This document shows positions 8,656 through 18,869 of a DNA stretch of 64,000 nucleotides, one piece after another; positions within the stretch are counted from its first letter, which is position 1, and the number at the start of each line of letters is the position of its first letter. Both the position numbers and the translations under genes were made by a program. The notes beneath the pieces were generated by a model, which ran no database searches, was not told where the DNA came from, and was given only the letters and a program-made list of their open reading frames with translations. Source of the DNA: an uncultured Actinomycetes bacterium (lineage in GTDB: Bacteria; Actinomycetota; Acidimicrobiia; Acidimicrobiales; RAAP-2); the NCBI GenBank assembly GCA_903873775.1, contig CAIQPR010000053.1, positions 46,553 to 110,552 on the forward strand, written 5' to 3'.

Positions 8656-9812
8656 GCCCGCGCCTCCATAAGTCGTTGCCGCAAGGGCTCATCTAGTGCT
8701 GCGTCGATCGCCGTGCGCGCGAGTGCGCGGGCCCCGTCGACAATGGCGACATCGGCCGACGGCGTCACGCACGCCGCGGTGAACTCGGGCTGGTGGTTGA
8801 CGGCGCCGTTCGTCTCGATGCGCAGGAGCGGGTGAATGGAGGGCACCACCAACGAGACATTGGCCATATCGGTCGAGATGGTGGGCAGCGGCGCGCCGGC
8901 GTCATCGAGGTCAAAGGAGCGACCCAATGCTTCGGCTTCGCGACGGTAGTGGGCGAGAAGACCCGTGTCGGACACCATGTGGGAGAACTGGTGACCGAGT
9001 TCTTCGATCCGCACGTCGCAACCCGTCGCCAGTGCGGCCGCGTCAAAACACTTGTTGACCCGTACGCGCAAGGCGGCGAGGCGCTCGGAGGTCACGGACC
9101 GGCACATGAACCGCACGACGGTCGAGGCGGGAATGATGTTCGCCGCGGAGCCGCCTTCGGCGAGGATGCCGTGGAATTGGTCTCCGGGCGGCAGCTGCTG
9201 GCGGAGAAGGGCCAGCGCCACGTTGGCGATGGTGAAGGCGTCGAGGGCGTTGCGCCCCTCCCACGGAGCGGCCGACGCGTGGGCGTCTTTGCCGGTGAAG
9301 ATCACGTCGAAGTGATCGACCGCGAGGCACGCGGCCTCGAGGCGTTCGGTCGGCCAGGGGTGGATCATCATCGCCGCGTGCACGTCATCGAAATAGCCGG
9401 CGTTGATGAGATCAATCTTGCCGCCACCACCTTCTTCCGACGGCGTGCCGAGCAGGACCACCCGGGCGTCGATCTCGTTCGCCACTGCGGCGAGCCCGAT
9501 GGCGGCACCGACGGATGAGGCCGCGATGATGTTGTGGCCACACGCGTGGCCGACGTCGGGCAGGGCATCAAATTCCGCGCAGAACGCAATGGTGAAACGT
9601 CCCGAGCCCGCGGTCGCGCGGAACGCCGTCGCGAGTCCGGCCGCCTCACGTTCGACGGTGAAACCCGCGTTTTCTGCCGCATCCGCCGTCGCGGCAGAGG
9701 AGATGAACTCTTCGTAGCCCAACTCCGGATTCGCGTGAATCGTGCGACTCAGTGCCAACAGCGCGTCGCGCGAGGCGTCAATCGCGGCGTCGGCGCGCTC
9801 GTGGGCACTCAC
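8652..9812 (-). CDS. M20-family amidohydrolase/carboxypeptidase
   Basis: The 386-residue product is an M20 metallohydrolase of the amidohydrolase/AbgB-like group, which cleaves amide bonds of N-acylated or N-aminobenzoyl amino acids. The metal-site segments [18 protein letters not shown] and [11 protein letters not shown] and the dimerisation-domain histidine ([10 protein letters not shown]) are present. The GTG at 9812 overlaps the stop of the biotin carboxylase gene (GTGA) and gives the normal N-terminus of the family. The longer open frame up to 10247 is the antisense-like shadow of the carboxylase and is Arg/Gly-rich. The natural substrate is not evident. Confidence 0.85.
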   Translation of the reverse strand: MSAHERADAAIDASRDALLALSRTIHANPELGYEEFISSAATADAAENAGFTVEREAAGLATAFRATAGSGRFTIAFCAEFDALPDVGHACGHNIIAASSVGAAIGLAAVANEIDARVVLLGTPSEEGGGGKIDLINAGYFDDVHAAMMIHPWPTERLEAACLAVDHFDVIFTGKDAHASAAPWEGRNALDAFTIANVALALLRQQLPPGDQFHGILAEGGSAANIIPASTVVRFMCRSVTSERLAALRVRVNKCFDAAALATGCDVRIEELGHQFSHMVSDTGLLAHYRREAEALGRSFDLDDAGAPLPTISTDMANVSLVVPSIHPLLRIETNGAVNHQPEFTAACVTPSADVAIVDGARALARTAIDAALDEPLRQRLMEARA

Positions 9813-11563
9813 TCGATGACCACAACGATGTCGCCGGCGCTCACCGAGTCGCCGGGGGCGACCTTCACGTCGGTCACCGTGCCCGTCTTGTCCGCGTTGA
9901 CGGAATTCTCCATCTTCATCGCCTCGAGGATGACGACCGCCGTCCCCGCTTCCACGGTGTCGCCCACGCTGACCATGACCTTGACAATGGTTCCCTGCAT
10001 CGGGACGGTCACGGAACCGGATCCAGTGGCCGCCGCACCACTTTGTGATCCCCGCTTGGCGGCCTTTTTCGGAGCCCCGCTGGCGGCTGCCGCGACTGCT
10101 GATCCCTCGGGCAGGTACAACGTGACGTTGACGCGGCGACCATTGACTTCGGCGGTGACGTCGCGGCGCACGCGCTCGTCGTCCGTGACCGCACCCGCGG
10201 TGGCGCTGACGCTCAAGGCGGAGAGGTCGAGGCGTTCTTCGACCCACTTGGTGGAATGGGTGCCATTGACAAAATCTTCGGACGTCAAGATCGCCACGTC
10301 CGCCGGCAGCGTCGTGGCGACACCTTCGATGACCGTTTCTTCGATCGCGCGCAGCATGCGACGACGCGCCTTCTCGCGCGTGTCACCCCAGACCACCAAC
10401 TTGGCAATCAGGTTGTCGTAGTACTGCGACACGGTGTCGCCGGCGGCGTAGCCCGCGTCCAAACGCACGCCCGGACCAGACGGTTGGTCAAAGCGGGTGA
10501 TCGCGCCGGGTGACGGCGTAAAGCGACCGCCCGAGGGGTCTTCGGCGTTGATGCGCACTTCGATTGCGTGGCCGTTGTGGGCGATGGTGTCTTGTGTCAG
10601 CGTGAGTTCTTCGCCCGCCGCAATACGCAGCTGCCATTCCACGAGGTCGAGGCCGGTGACGTATTCCGTCACCGGGTGTTCGACCTGCAAACGAGTATTC
10701 ATCTCGAGGAAGTAGAACTCGCCATCCTGGTAGAGAAATTCCACCGTTCCGGCGTTCACATAGCCGCAGGCGCGTGAGACCTTGACGGCAGCCTCACCCA
10801 TGGCGCGGCGAATGTCGTCCGGAAAATTCGCCGCGGGGGACTCTTCAATCAGCTTCTGGTGCCGGCGCTGGGCGGAGCAGTCGCGCTCGCCGAGCCACAG
10901 CGTGTTGCCGTGGGTGTCCGCGAGGATTTGCATTTCGATGTGGCGCGGCCAGGTGAGGTAGCGCTCGACGTAGCACTCGGAGCGACCGAAGTAGCTCAGG
11001 GCCTCGCGCTGCGCGCTCTCGAGAAGCTCCGCGGCCTCGTCGGGGCCGTTCACGACCTTCATGCCACGACCGCCGCCACCATAGGCAGCCTTAATCGCGA
11101 GCGGCCAGCCCACTTCTTCACCGAAGGCGACGATCTCGTCGGCGCTCTCAAGGGTCTGACTACGCCCGGGCACGCCCGAGACGCCCGCGGCTTCCGCGGC
11201 CAGGCGCGAGGAGATCTTGTCACCCATGACTTCAATTGCTTCGGGCGGCGGTCCAATGAAAGTGACCCCGCGTGACGTAATCGCTCGTGCGAAGTCGGTG
11301 TTCTCGGAGAAAAAGCCGTAACCCGGGTGGACGGCGTCCGCGCCCGATCGTTCAATGACATCGAGGATGGCATCAGTATTGAGGTAGCTCTCGGCGGCTG
11401 TCTGACCGCCCAAGGCGTAGGCCTCGTCCGCTAGGCGAACGTGCAGCGCGTCGCGGTCCAGCTCGGAGTAGACGGCCACGGTGGCAATACCCATTTCCCG
11501 GCACGTGCGGATGACGCGGACGGCGATCTCGCCCCGGTTCGCAATAAGGACTTTCTTCAGCAC
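9809..11563 (-). CDS. Acetyl/propionyl-CoA carboxylase alpha chain (BC-BCCP)
   Basis: The 584-residue product joins a biotin carboxylase (about residues 1-450) to a biotin carboxyl carrier domain at the C-terminus. The start [15 protein letters not shown] and the ATP-grasp loop [10 protein letters not shown] are standard. The biotin-accepting lysine is in EAMKMEN near residue 550. An Ala/Lys-rich linker precedes the carrier domain. The enzyme carboxylates biotin for a separate carboxyltransferase, which is not in this window. The GTG at 11563 has GGAGGA a few bases upstream; the frame further upstream is noncoding. The divergent gene is a biotin ligase, which would attach the cofactor to this protein. 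The substrate chain length cannot be read from this subunit. Confidence 0.93.
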   Translation of the reverse strand: MLKKVLIANRGEIAVRVIRTCREMGIATVAVYSELDRDALHVRLADEAYALGGQTAAESYLNTDAILDVIERSGADAVHPGYGFFSENTDFARAITSRGVTFIGPPPEAIEVMGDKISSRLAAEAAGVSGVPGRSQTLESADEIVAFGEEVGWPLAIKAAYGGGGRGMKVVNGPDEAAELLESAQREALSYFGRSECYVERYLTWPRHIEMQILADTHGNTLWLGERDCSAQRRHQKLIEESPAANFPDDIRRAMGEAAVKVSRACGYVNAGTVEFLYQDGEFYFLEMNTRLQVEHPVTEYVTGLDLVEWQLRIAAGEELTLTQDTIAHNGHAIEVRINAEDPSGGRFTPSPGAITRFDQPSGPGVRLDAGYAAGDTVSQYYDNLIAKLVVWGDTREKARRRMLRAIEETVIEGVATTLPADVAILTSEDFVNGTHSTKWVEERLDLSALSVSATAGAVTDDERVRRDVTAEVNGRRVNVTLYLPEGSAVAAAASGAPKKAAKRGSQSGAAATGSGSVTVPMQGTIVKVMVSVGDTVEAGTAVVILEAMKMENSVNADKTGTVTDVKVAPGDSVSAGDIVVVIE

Positions 11564-11613
11564 GATTCCTCCGCCTTCGATGACCTTCTTTTCTACCACC
11601 GTCGTCAGAACTC

Positions 11614-11626
11614 TAAGGTTTAGCCC
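11614..11626 (+). promoter_or_regulatory. -10 box, likely leaderless promoter of birA
   Basis: TAAGGT at 11614-11619 ends seven bases before the GTG at 11627, with no ribosome binding site between. TTCTAC at 11591-11596 is a poor -35 candidate at 17-base spacing. Confidence 0.5.
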
Positions 11627-12391
11627 GTGGAACCCATTCGCTGGCAGGTTCAAGAATTCGAGAGTCTCGACTCCACGAACACGTGGCTCGTCGATCAAGC
11701 ACGGGCGGGTGCCGCCGAGGGATTGGTAGCGAGGGCCGATTTCCAGACATCCGGCCGAGGCCGTCTGGATCGTCGCTGGGAGGCGCCCGCGCGCTCCGCG
11801 CTGCTCACCTCCATTCTGTTGCGTCCCACTCTTGATGAATCTGATCGTTTTCTCGTGACCGCCATCGTGGCCTTGAGTGCGCGCGCGGCTCTGGTCCGCC
11901 TGTGCGGCGTGCGTCCTGACGTCAAGTGGCCCAATGACTTGATCGTGCGCGAGCAAAAACTGGGCGGCATTCTGGCGGAGTTCGTGCCGGCGACCTCCGG
12001 ACCTCCCGCCGTCGTTGTTGGCATCGGACTGAATCTCTCGAGTCATCCGGCTCAGGTGGCATCAACTGACATCGTAGAGATTTCGGGACTGCGCCTCGAC
12101 CCCGTGACGGTCCTTGACATCTTGTTGGAGGAACTCGAGATTCGGCGCGCTCTATTGGACTCGTCGGAAGGTCGTTCGGAGATTCGACGCGAACTTCGGC
12201 GGTCACTGGTGACGCTGGGACGAGCTGTGCGCGTCGAGCGTGTCACCGACGTCGTCGAAGGCGTCGCGGTTGACGTTGACGACGCGGGTCGCATTCTCTT
12301 GGAGAACGACGACGGCGTTGTCGCCATTCCCGTCGGTGACGTTGTGCACCTGCGTACTCTGGCCCTGCACGCCGTCGAGGATGCCTCATGA
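11627..12391 (+). CDS. birA: Biotin-[acetyl-CoA-carboxylase] ligase
   Basis: The 254-residue product activates biotin with ATP and joins it to the carrier lysine of carboxylases. The signature [13 protein letters not shown] and the motif VKWPNDLIV are intact, and the small C-terminal SH3-like domain (about residues 200-250) is present. There is no N-terminal winged helix, so it is a group I ligase and not a repressor. It is divergent from the biotin carboxylase gene, with 63 bases between start codons. It shares an ATGA overlap with rmlD downstream, which couples it to an unrelated sugar pathway. Confidence 0.93.
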   Translation: MEPIRWQVQEFESLDSTNTWLVDQARAGAAEGLVARADFQTSGRGRLDRRWEAPARSALLTSILLRPTLDESDRFLVTAIVALSARAALVRLCGVRPDVKWPNDLIVREQKLGGILAEFVPATSGPPAVVVGIGLNLSSHPAQVASTDIVEISGLRLDPVTVLDILLEELEIRRALLDSSEGRSEIRRELRRSLVTLGRAVRVERVTDVVEGVAVDVDDAGRILLENDDGVVAIPVGDVVHLRTLALHAVEDAS

Positions 12392-13290
12392 GCACGCGCG
12401 TTCTCGTGACAGGCGCCGCCGGCCAAGTGGGCGTCGATCTCGTTGACGTGTTGAGCGGACGTGTTCCTCCCGGGGGCGATCCCTCCTGGCTGCCGGACGG
12501 ACGAGTGGTGGCGTCGGACGAATTCGAAGTGGTCGGCGTCACGCACCACGAGCTGGATATCGCCGATAGCACCGCCGTCGAGAAGGCGTTCGACATGGTG
12601 CGACCTGATGCGGTGGTCAACCTCGCCGCCTACACCGCAGTCGACCGTGCGGAGAGCGATCGCGAGACGTGCTTTGCCATCAACGATGAAGGAACGGGTC
12701 ACCTGTCTCGCTCGGCCGAGCGCGTCGGCGCCCACTTCATCACCGTGTCCACGGACTACGTCTTCGACGGTCTCAAGGGTGCCGCCTACGAGGTGGACGA
12801 TACGAAACATCCGCAAAGTGTGTACGGCGCATCGAAGGCGGCCGGGGAGGACCGGTGTCGCCCCGACGACACCATCGTGCGCACATCGTGGGTCATGGGG
12901 GTACGCGGGAGGAACATCGCGCACGTCGTCGCTGCGCGCGCGACCGCGGGTGAGACGTTGCGTTTCGTGAACGATCAACGAGGAACGGTGACCGCGGCCG
13001 CCGACCTCGCGCGCGCTCTCGCGACATTCGTCCGCGAACGTCCGGGCGGGATCTGGCACGTCGCCAATACTGGTGACGCCACGTGGTTCGAAGTGGCGTC
13101 CTTCGTTGCGGAAAAATCTTCCGGGCGTCGCGACGCGGTCGTTTCGATTGCCACCTCGGAGCTGTCGCCGGCGCCGGCCGCCGTGCGTCCTCCGCGAAGC
13201 GACCTGTCGCTGCGAAAGTGGCTCGCGGCCGGCTACGGCGCCCCGCCGACGTGGCAAGAGGCTCTCGAGAGGCTTCTGTCCAACGGCTAG
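12388..13290 (+). CDS. rmlD: dTDP-4-dehydrorhamnose reductase-like protein
   Basis: The 300-residue product is an extended short-chain reductase. The nucleotide-binding GAAGQVG is near residue 8, the conserved STDYVFDG is in the middle, and the catalytic pair is in YGASKAAGE. RmlD reduces dTDP-4-keto-rhamnose to dTDP-rhamnose for cell-surface glycans. There is an insertion of about 20 residues between the first helix and the LDIADS segment (around residues 27-48) that RmlD proteins usually lack. No rmlA, rmlB or rmlC lies nearby. The start overlaps the birA stop (ATGA), and a UDP-sugar dehydrogenase follows after 11 bases. Confidence 0.85.
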   Translation: MSTRVLVTGAAGQVGVDLVDVLSGRVPPGGDPSWLPDGRVVASDEFEVVGVTHHELDIADSTAVEKAFDMVRPDAVVNLAAYTAVDRAESDRETCFAINDEGTGHLSRSAERVGAHFITVSTDYVFDGLKGAAYEVDDTKHPQSVYGASKAAGEDRCRPDDTIVRTSWVMGVRGRNIAHVVAARATAGETLRFVNDQRGTVTAAADLARALATFVRERPGGIWHVANTGDATWFEVASFVAEKSSGRRDAVVSIATSELSPAPAAVRPPRSDLSLRKWLAAGYGAPPTWQEALERLLSNG

Positions 13291-13301
13291 TTTTGGGGGT
13301 C

Positions 13302-14627
13302 ATGGCACGCCCCGGTGAACACGAAGGCGCAGTACAGACCCCGCGACGCGTCGCGGTGATTGGAGCCGGCTACGTCGGTATTCCGACCGCGGTGCTCCTC
13401 GCGCACTTCGGACACACGGTGGTGATCGCGGAGCGCGATGAATACCGCCGCTCGATGCTCCAAAAGGGCCTGTCGCCAATTCTGGAAGAAGACCTTGAAG
13501 GTCTTCTGGCGGCCTGTGTGTCGAGCGGGCGCTTGACCATCGTGGAAGATGCCGCGATCGCCGTCAGCGACGCGGAATTCGTCTTCCTCTGTGTCAACAC
13601 GCCCATGGGTATCGACGGGCACGCGGACCTCAGTTATGTCGATGCCGTGTGCACGCAGATTCACGCGGCCCTGCCGCACGGCGCAATCGTGATCAATAAG
13701 TCGACCGTGCCGGTCGGCACGAGTCGCCGCGTGGCGGATCTCTTGGGCCGTCCCGACGTACCCGTCGTGTCGAATCCCGAATTCCTCCGTGAAGGAACGG
13801 CCGTACGCGACTCCTTTGCGCCCGACCGCACCGTTGTGGGTGGTGACAACCAGGAAGCTGCGGCGGCCGTGGGCAGTTTGTTCGCACTCACCGGGGCGCC
13901 GCTCGTGGTCACGGACGCACCCACCGCCGAATTGATCAAGTACGCGGCGAACACGTTCTTGACGACGAAGTTGTCGTTCATCAACGCCATGTCGCAACTT
14001 TGCGATGCGCTCGGCGCGAATGCCGTCGATCTCGTGAAGGGGATTGGCTACGACCCTCGTATCGGATTTTCGTTCTTGAATCCCGGTCCGGGTTGGGGAG
14101 GGCCTTGCCTGCCCAAGGACTCCCACGCGCTTCTCGCGATCGCGGGCACCGTGGACGAAGAGATCCCCTTGATCGCGGCGGCGATCGAGACCAATGATCG
14201 ACAGCAGCGCCACATCGTGTCGAGAATCCAGGAATTGGCCGGCGGATCACTTTCCGGAGTGCGCGTCGGTGTGCTGGGCCTGACGTTTAAGGCCAACACC
14301 GGTGATCGTCGAGACTCGCCGGCTCTTGTCATTACCTCTCTCCTGCGTTCCGCGGGAGCAGAGGTGGTCGCCTACGACCCCACCGTGCCATCAAGTGAGA
14401 CGTCTGACGATCTCGAGGGGCTCGTCATCGTGGAGACGGCGGAAGAGGCCGCGCGCGGGGCCAAGGTCCTCGTTCTTCTTACCGAATGGGCCGAGTTCAC
14501 GACGTTGGACTTCGGTGCGTTGGGTGACGTCATGGAGCAACGTGCATTCTTTGACGGTCGCAACATTGTGAACCTCGATGAGGCGCGCGCCCATGGTTTC
14601 ACGGCATGGGGTATTGGTCGCTCGTAA
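13302..14627 (+). CDS. UDP-glucose/GDP-mannose-type sugar dehydrogenase
   Basis: The 441-residue product oxidises the C6 hydroxyl of a nucleotide sugar to a carboxylate with two NAD+. The N-terminal Rossmann motif is GAGYVGIPTA. The catalytic cysteine lies in GPGWGGPCLPKDS, and the C-terminal domain has the conserved LGLTFKANTGDRRDSPA. It resembles UDP-glucose 6-dehydrogenase, but UDP-N-acetyl sugars or GDP-mannose cannot be ruled out. ATG at 13302, preceded by a G-rich stretch (GGGGGT), is the preferred start; the frame opens further upstream inside rmlD. It probably provides a uronic acid for the glycan made with the neighbouring glycosyltransferase (inference). Confidence 0.9.
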   Translation: MARPGEHEGAVQTPRRVAVIGAGYVGIPTAVLLAHFGHTVVIAERDEYRRSMLQKGLSPILEEDLEGLLAACVSSGRLTIVEDAAIAVSDAEFVFLCVNTPMGIDGHADLSYVDAVCTQIHAALPHGAIVINKSTVPVGTSRRVADLLGRPDVPVVSNPEFLREGTAVRDSFAPDRTVVGGDNQEAAAAVGSLFALTGAPLVVTDAPTAELIKYAANTFLTTKLSFINAMSQLCDALGANAVDLVKGIGYDPRIGFSFLNPGPGWGGPCLPKDSHALLAIAGTVDEEIPLIAAAIETNDRQQRHIVSRIQELAGGSLSGVRVGVLGLTFKANTGDRRDSPALVITSLLRSAGAEVVAYDPTVPSSETSDDLEGLVIVETAEEAARGAKVLVLLTEWAEFTTLDFGALGDVMEQRAFFDGRNIVNLDEARAHGFTAWGIGRS

Positions 14628-14660
14628 TTCGTTCGTCGCACGGCGTGCGAGACTGGGTCC

Positions 14661-15500
14661 ATGGTGAGCGCTTCTGATCGCGTGGTGGCGGTCATTGTGG
14701 ACTACCACGCCGGTGATGCACTGACCGCGTGCGTCGCGTCGTTGCAACGTACGGGACTTCGGGACATCGTTGTTGTCAACAACGGCACCCCCGGCTCGTC
14801 GCTCGTGTCCTCATCAGAGGTAACCGTGGTGGAGCCTCGTGTCAACCTGGGCTACGGACGAGGCGTGAACCGCGGCGCCGCGGCGGCGCCGCGGCGGGAA
14901 TTTCTCCTCGTCTCCAATCCCGATGTCGTTGTGCACGACGCCGCCGTCGAGACGTTGGTGGCGTATCTTGACGAGCACCTCGACGTCGGGCTCGTCGGTC
15001 CGACGATCTTGACCACGACCGGAGAGGTGTACCCGTCGGTCCGCGTCTTTCCCAACCCGGTACTCGCCGCACTGCACGCGGTCTTGTCGCCGTGGTGGCC
15101 AAACAATCGATGGTCGCTCGCGTACCGCTCGCCGGCTCGCGATGGTCGCGTCGATTGGGTTTCGGGAGCCTTTTTTCTCGTGCGCCGTGACGTCTTCGAG
15201 GCCGTGGGGGGATTCGACGAGAGCTACTTCATGTTTGCAGAAGACATGGACCTGTGTTGGCGGGTCGGCCAGCAGGGAGCCCGAGTGGCGCTGTGTCCCG
15301 CGGCGACAGTGACCCACGCGGAGGGCGTCTCCCGTCAGCGGGAACCTCGAGCGATGGTTATCGCGCACCATCGCAGTGCCATGCACTTTGAGTGGCAAAC
15401 CGCACGCAGTTGGCGTCGCGTGCTCGCACCCGTGGCCATCGTGCTACTCGCCGTGCGTTTGGGAATTGTTCTGGTGCGGCCGCCGCGGACTAGCGACTAA
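14661..15500 (+). CDS. GT2 glycosyltransferase, rhamnosyltransferase-like
   Basis: The 279-residue product is a GT-A fold transferase of family 2. It has the N-terminal VVAVIVDYHAGDAL, the donor motif VSNPDVVV, and the segment GGFDESYFMFAEDMDLCWR that is typical of rhamnosyltransferases in this family (shown here only in part: FDESYFMFAEDMDLC). A hydrophobic stretch at residues 255-275 could be a C-terminal membrane anchor. Its position after rmlD and a UDP-sugar dehydrogenase suggests it builds a rhamnose- or uronate-containing surface glycan. The start is ATG at 14661. Its end overlaps the convergent membrane gene by 11 bases. Confidence 0.87.
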   Translation: MVSASDRVVAVIVDYHAGDALTACVASLQRTGLRDIVVVNNGTPGSSLVSSSEVTVVEPRVNLGYGRGVNRGAAAAPRREFLLVSNPDVVVHDAAVETLVAYLDEHLDVGLVGPTILTTTGEVYPSVRVFPNPVLAALHAVLSPWWPNNRWSLAYRSPARDGRVDWVSGAFFLVRRDVFEAVGGFDESYFMFAEDMDLCWRVGQQGARVALCPAATVTHAEGVSRQREPRAMVIAHHRSAMHFEWQTARSWRRVLAPVAIVLLAVRLGIVLVRPPRTSD

Positions 15501-15930
15501 CGATCGCGAAGGCCAGCGCCATAAGAAAGATGAATACCGCGGGAGCGGTCTGGGCAGCTGAATCTCGGGCGCGCACGTGAAATCCAATCGCGATCGCGAA
15601 GTAGAGCGTGAGGCAGACCGCCGTCACAAAGGTAAGTCCGCCGTAGCCGTCACCGATCGTGAGTCCCAGAATGAGCCCGAACGCCGCGATGTTCTTGACG
15701 GCGCCCGCCACGACTTCAAAGCCGACCGGAAGGCGGAATCGAGCCATGGTGGCGACAATTTCGGGGTGGTGGCGATAATCCGTGAGCGCCGACGACAGGC
15801 ACACCAGGATGAAGATCACGCTCAAAATCTCTGACGCGAGATGCACGACGTGAGCGTAGTGGACCAGTCCTAGACTGTCGTGGGGCTGCGGGCGGGTCTG
15901 TGGTTGAAAGTCGAGGCCAGTCGCGGGCAA
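15490..15930 (-). CDS. DoxX-like small membrane protein
   Basis: The product is a small integral membrane protein of about 120-146 residues with four hydrophobic segments. It carries the pattern HHPEIVATMARFRLP between the first two, as in DoxX-like proteins of unknown function. The start is uncertain. The long form begins with TTG at 15930 and adds about 28 polar residues with no ribosome binding site. A GTG at 15846 would begin right at the first membrane helix and is at least as likely. It converges on the GT2 gene and is divergent from secA. Confidence 0.65.
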   Translation of the reverse strand: MPATGLDFQPQTRPQPHDSLGLVHYAHVVHLASEILSVIFILVCLSSALTDYRHHPEIVATMARFRLPVGFEVVAGAVKNIAAFGLILGLTIGDGYGGLTFVTAVCLTLYFAIAIGFHVRARDSAAQTAPAVFIFLMALAFAIVSR

Positions 15931-16172
15931 AACGACCCACGTAAGGCGTCTTTTGGACGCTGAGCATGGCGCGGTTTAGAAGTAAGACCTGCCCCGCGCT
16001 GATCAAAGTGGTCAGCGGGGGAGCCGGTGAAGTGTGCGAGAAAGACGCAGGGAGAGCGCAAGCTGCCCGGCGTCCGCACGGACACCGCTGCAGGCAAGTG
16101 TGGGGTCAAAGACCAGGTCAGCCGCCCGCCGCCCCGAAGACCCGTCTCGACGACCGGTAGGGTAAAGGACTC
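15931..16172. other. secA upstream region with an imperfect hairpin
   Basis: These 242 bases lie between divergent genes. An imperfect inverted repeat, CCCCG-CG-CTGA paired with TCAGCGGGG, spans 15992-16020 with a nine-base loop and could form in the secA leader. A -10-like TAGGGT at 16158-16163 ends nine bases before the secA start. A 64-codon open frame at 15966-16160 has no coding features that I recognise. Confidence 0.35.
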
Positions 16173-18869
16173 ATGAGCGTTTTCGGAAAGCTACTGCGAG
16201 CGGGCGAAGGCAAGCGTGTTCGCCAATTGACGGACCTCGTCACGCCCATCAACGACTTGAGTGACGCCATGGCGGCGCTGACCGACGCTGAACTTCGCGC
16301 CAAGACGGACGAGTTCCGCGCACGCCTCGCCGAGGGAGAGGACCTGGACGACCTCGCGATTGAAGCGTTCGCCGTCGTCCGCGAGGCGTCCTCGCGCGTT
16401 CTGGGGCAACGGCACTACGACGTCCAGCTCATGGGTGGGATGGCGCTGCACTTCGGGTGGATTGCGGAAATGAAGACCGGAGAAGGAAAGACTCTGGTCT
16501 CGACGCTCCCCGTGTATCTCAACGCGCTGAACGGACGTGGTGTGCACGTGGTGACGGCCAACGACTACCTCGCCACCCGCGACTCCGAATGGATGGGACG
16601 ACTCCACCGATTTCTCGGCCTCACTGTCGGTCGCGTCGGTCCGGACATCTCTGACCCCGAGTTGAAGAAGGCCGCCTACGCGGCGGACATTACCTACGGC
16701 ACGAACAGCGAGTTTGGTTTCGACTACCTGCGCGACAACATGGCTCGCTCGGTGGAGGGTCTGGTCCAACGCAGTCACGTCTTCGCCATCATCGACGAGG
16801 TCGACTCGATTCTCATCGACGAAGCGCGTACGCCGTTGATCATTTCTGGACCGGCGACGAACACATCGCAGATGTACTACCAATTCGCGTCAATCGCCCG
16901 AGCCCTCATCAGGGACGTTGACTACGAAGTGGACGAAGCGAAGCACACCATCGTGCCGACCGAGTCGGGTATCGAAAAGGTGGAACGCGCTCTCGGGGTG
17001 GTCAATCTCTACGACCTGGTGGCCGCCAACTACGTACAGCAGCTGAACCAGGCCCTCATGGCCAAGGAGCTCTACCTGCGCGACCGCCACTACCACGTGG
17101 CCGACGGAGAAGTACACATCATCGACGAGTTCACCGGGCGCGCCCTCGCGGGACGTCGTTGGGCCGACGGACTGCACCAAGCGGTGGAGGCTAAAGAGCG
17201 CGTCAAGATCAAAGACGAGAACCACACGTGGGCCACCGTCACTCTGCAGAACTACTTCCGCATGTACGAGAAGTTGGCCGGTATGACCGGTACCGCCGAG
17301 ACCGAGGCCGCCGAGTTCTCGAGCACGTACGGCCTGTCGGTGGTGCCCATTCCCACCAATCGTCCGAGCCAGCGACTTGATCAGCCCGACTTGATCTTCA
17401 AGACGGAACCGGAGAAATTTAACGCCATCGTTGATGATGTCCGTGAGCGCCACGAGAAGGGTCAGCCGATTCTGCTCGGTACCGCGTCGGTGGAAAAGTC
17501 GGAAATGTTGTCCCGCGCGTTGTCGCAGGCGGGACTACGTCACGAGGTGCTCAACGCGAAGCAGCACTTCCGCGAGGCGGAAATTGTCGCCCAGGCTGGC
17601 CGCAAGGGCGCCATCACGGTGGCCACGAACATGGCCGGTCGTGGTGTGGACATCATCCTTGGCGGTAACCCGGAAGCGCTCGCGGCTCGTGACGTGCGCG
17701 CGTCGGGCCTGACTCCAGGGACCGAAGAATTCGACGCCGAGTATCGACGCCTTCTGCCCACCTTTGAGGCGGCCTGCGCCCGTGAAGGTGAGGACGTTCG
17801 CGCCGTTGGGGGGTTGTACGTTCTCGGAACGGAACGACACGATTCTCGACGCATTGACAATCAGTTGCGCGGCCGCGCCGGTCGTCAAGGCGATCCCGGT
17901 GAGAGTCGCTTCTTCTTGTCTCTCGAAGACGAACTCATGCGACTGTTCGCGACCGGCGCTGTCAGCTGGGTGATGGACCGGGCCATGCCCGAGGGTGAGC
18001 CCATCGAGGCGAAGATGGTCAGCAAGGCGATCGAACGCGCCCAGAACACCGTTGAAGGACGCAACGCCGAAATCCGTAAGGAAGTCCTCAAGTACGACGA
18101 TGTTCGCAATGAGCAGCGCAAGGTCATTTACGCTCGACGTCAAGACATCCTCGCCGGTGACGACCTCTACGAGGCCACGCTGGAATTGATCGACACGTTC
18201 TTTGAGAACTTGGTGGAGACCTTCTGTCCCAGTGAGTTCGCCGAAGAGTGGGATCTCGAGAAGTTGCACCTCGAAATCTCCACAAACTTCCCGCTCACTC
18301 TCACCGAAGAGCAGTTGCTGGCGTGTCACGAACTTGGCGACTTGATTGAGCTCGTCCAGACCAATGCGCGTGAGGTCTACGACGCGAAGTGTGCCACGTA
18401 TCCCGGAGGGGAAACGCAGGCGCGCATCATTGAGCGTGACGTGATGTTGCAGCTCATCGACCAGCTCTGGCAGGAACACTTGTCCGAGATGGACCGTCTC
18501 TACGAGGGCATCGGGCTGCGCCAGTACGCGCAACAGGATCCCCTCGTCGCATGGCAGCGCGACGGGTTCGCGATGTTCGAGCAACTTCTGGGCAGCATCG
18601 ATTCGTATTACGTGCGCCACATCATGAATGTTCGCCTCGAATTCCAGCCCGCCGAGGCCGAGCCCGACATGGCGCAGGCGCAGACGAATGTCGAACAAGT
18701 TGTCGAACAGTCCGACGGCACCGTGTCCGAATCACGCTTCAAGGCCACACCCGTGAGTCAGAGCGATCCCCGGACGGTCACCAAGGGCGACAACGAGAAA
18801 ATTGGTCGTAATGACCCGTGTTACTGCGGCTCGGGCCGTAAGTACAAGCAGTGCCATGGCCGACCTTAG
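16173..18869 (+). CDS. secA: Preprotein translocase ATPase SecA
   Basis: The 898-residue product is the full-length motor that pushes unfolded proteins through SecYEG. The first nucleotide-binding fold has MKTGEGKTLVS (about residue 100) and IDEVDSILIDEARTPL (about residue 208). The second has the helicase-type GTERHDSRRIDNQLRGRAGR. The zinc-binding tail NDPCYCGSGRKYKQCHG is intact, so this is a SecA1-type protein with SecB/lipid-contact tail, unlike many actinobacterial SecA proteins that lack it. The ATG at 16173 is preceded by AAAGGA. Its last 14 bases overlap prfB. The order secA-prfB-ftsE-ftsX is a classic conserved block. Confidence 0.97.
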   Translation: MSVFGKLLRAGEGKRVRQLTDLVTPINDLSDAMAALTDAELRAKTDEFRARLAEGEDLDDLAIEAFAVVREASSRVLGQRHYDVQLMGGMALHFGWIAEMKTGEGKTLVSTLPVYLNALNGRGVHVVTANDYLATRDSEWMGRLHRFLGLTVGRVGPDISDPELKKAAYAADITYGTNSEFGFDYLRDNMARSVEGLVQRSHVFAIIDEVDSILIDEARTPLIISGPATNTSQMYYQFASIARALIRDVDYEVDEAKHTIVPTESGIEKVERALGVVNLYDLVAANYVQQLNQALMAKELYLRDRHYHVADGEVHIIDEFTGRALAGRRWADGLHQAVEAKERVKIKDENHTWATVTLQNYFRMYEKLAGMTGTAETEAAEFSSTYGLSVVPIPTNRPSQRLDQPDLIFKTEPEKFNAIVDDVRERHEKGQPILLGTASVEKSEMLSRALSQAGLRHEVLNAKQHFREAEIVAQAGRKGAITVATNMAGRGVDIILGGNPEALAARDVRASGLTPGTEEFDAEYRRLLPTFEAACAREGEDVRAVGGLYVLGTERHDSRRIDNQLRGRAGRQGDPGESRFFLSLEDELMRLFATGAVSWVMDRAMPEGEPIEAKMVSKAIERAQNTVEGRNAEIRKEVLKYDDVRNEQRKVIYARRQDILAGDDLYEATLELIDTFFENLVETFCPSEFAEEWDLEKLHLEISTNFPLTLTEEQLLACHELGDLIELVQTNAREVYDAKCATYPGGETQARIIERDVMLQLIDQLWQEHLSEMDRLYEGIGLRQYAQQDPLVAWQRDGFAMFEQLLGSIDSYYVRHIMNVRLEFQPAEAEPDMAQAQTNVEQVVEQSDGTVSESRFKATPVSQSDPRTVTKGDNEKIGRNDPCYCGSGRKYKQCHGRP

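Noticed and set aside
9813-10247. N-terminal extension of the M20 hydrolase
   Set aside because: The added residues are Arg/Gly-rich and mirror the biotin carrier domain of the overlapping gene; GTG at 9812 gives the family N-terminus.
13083-13301. Upstream extension of the UDP-sugar dehydrogenase
   Set aside because: The extra 73 codons lie inside rmlD and are Arg-rich; ATG at 13302 with a G-rich upstream stretch fits the Rossmann start.
15966-16160. 64-codon frame upstream of secA
   Set aside because: No ribosome binding site, no known motif, and it crosses a hairpin; it could still be a leader peptide but there is no support.
17535-18698. 387-codon minus-strand frame opposite secA
   Set aside because: It is a shadow of the SecA coding frame, with no recognisable domain.
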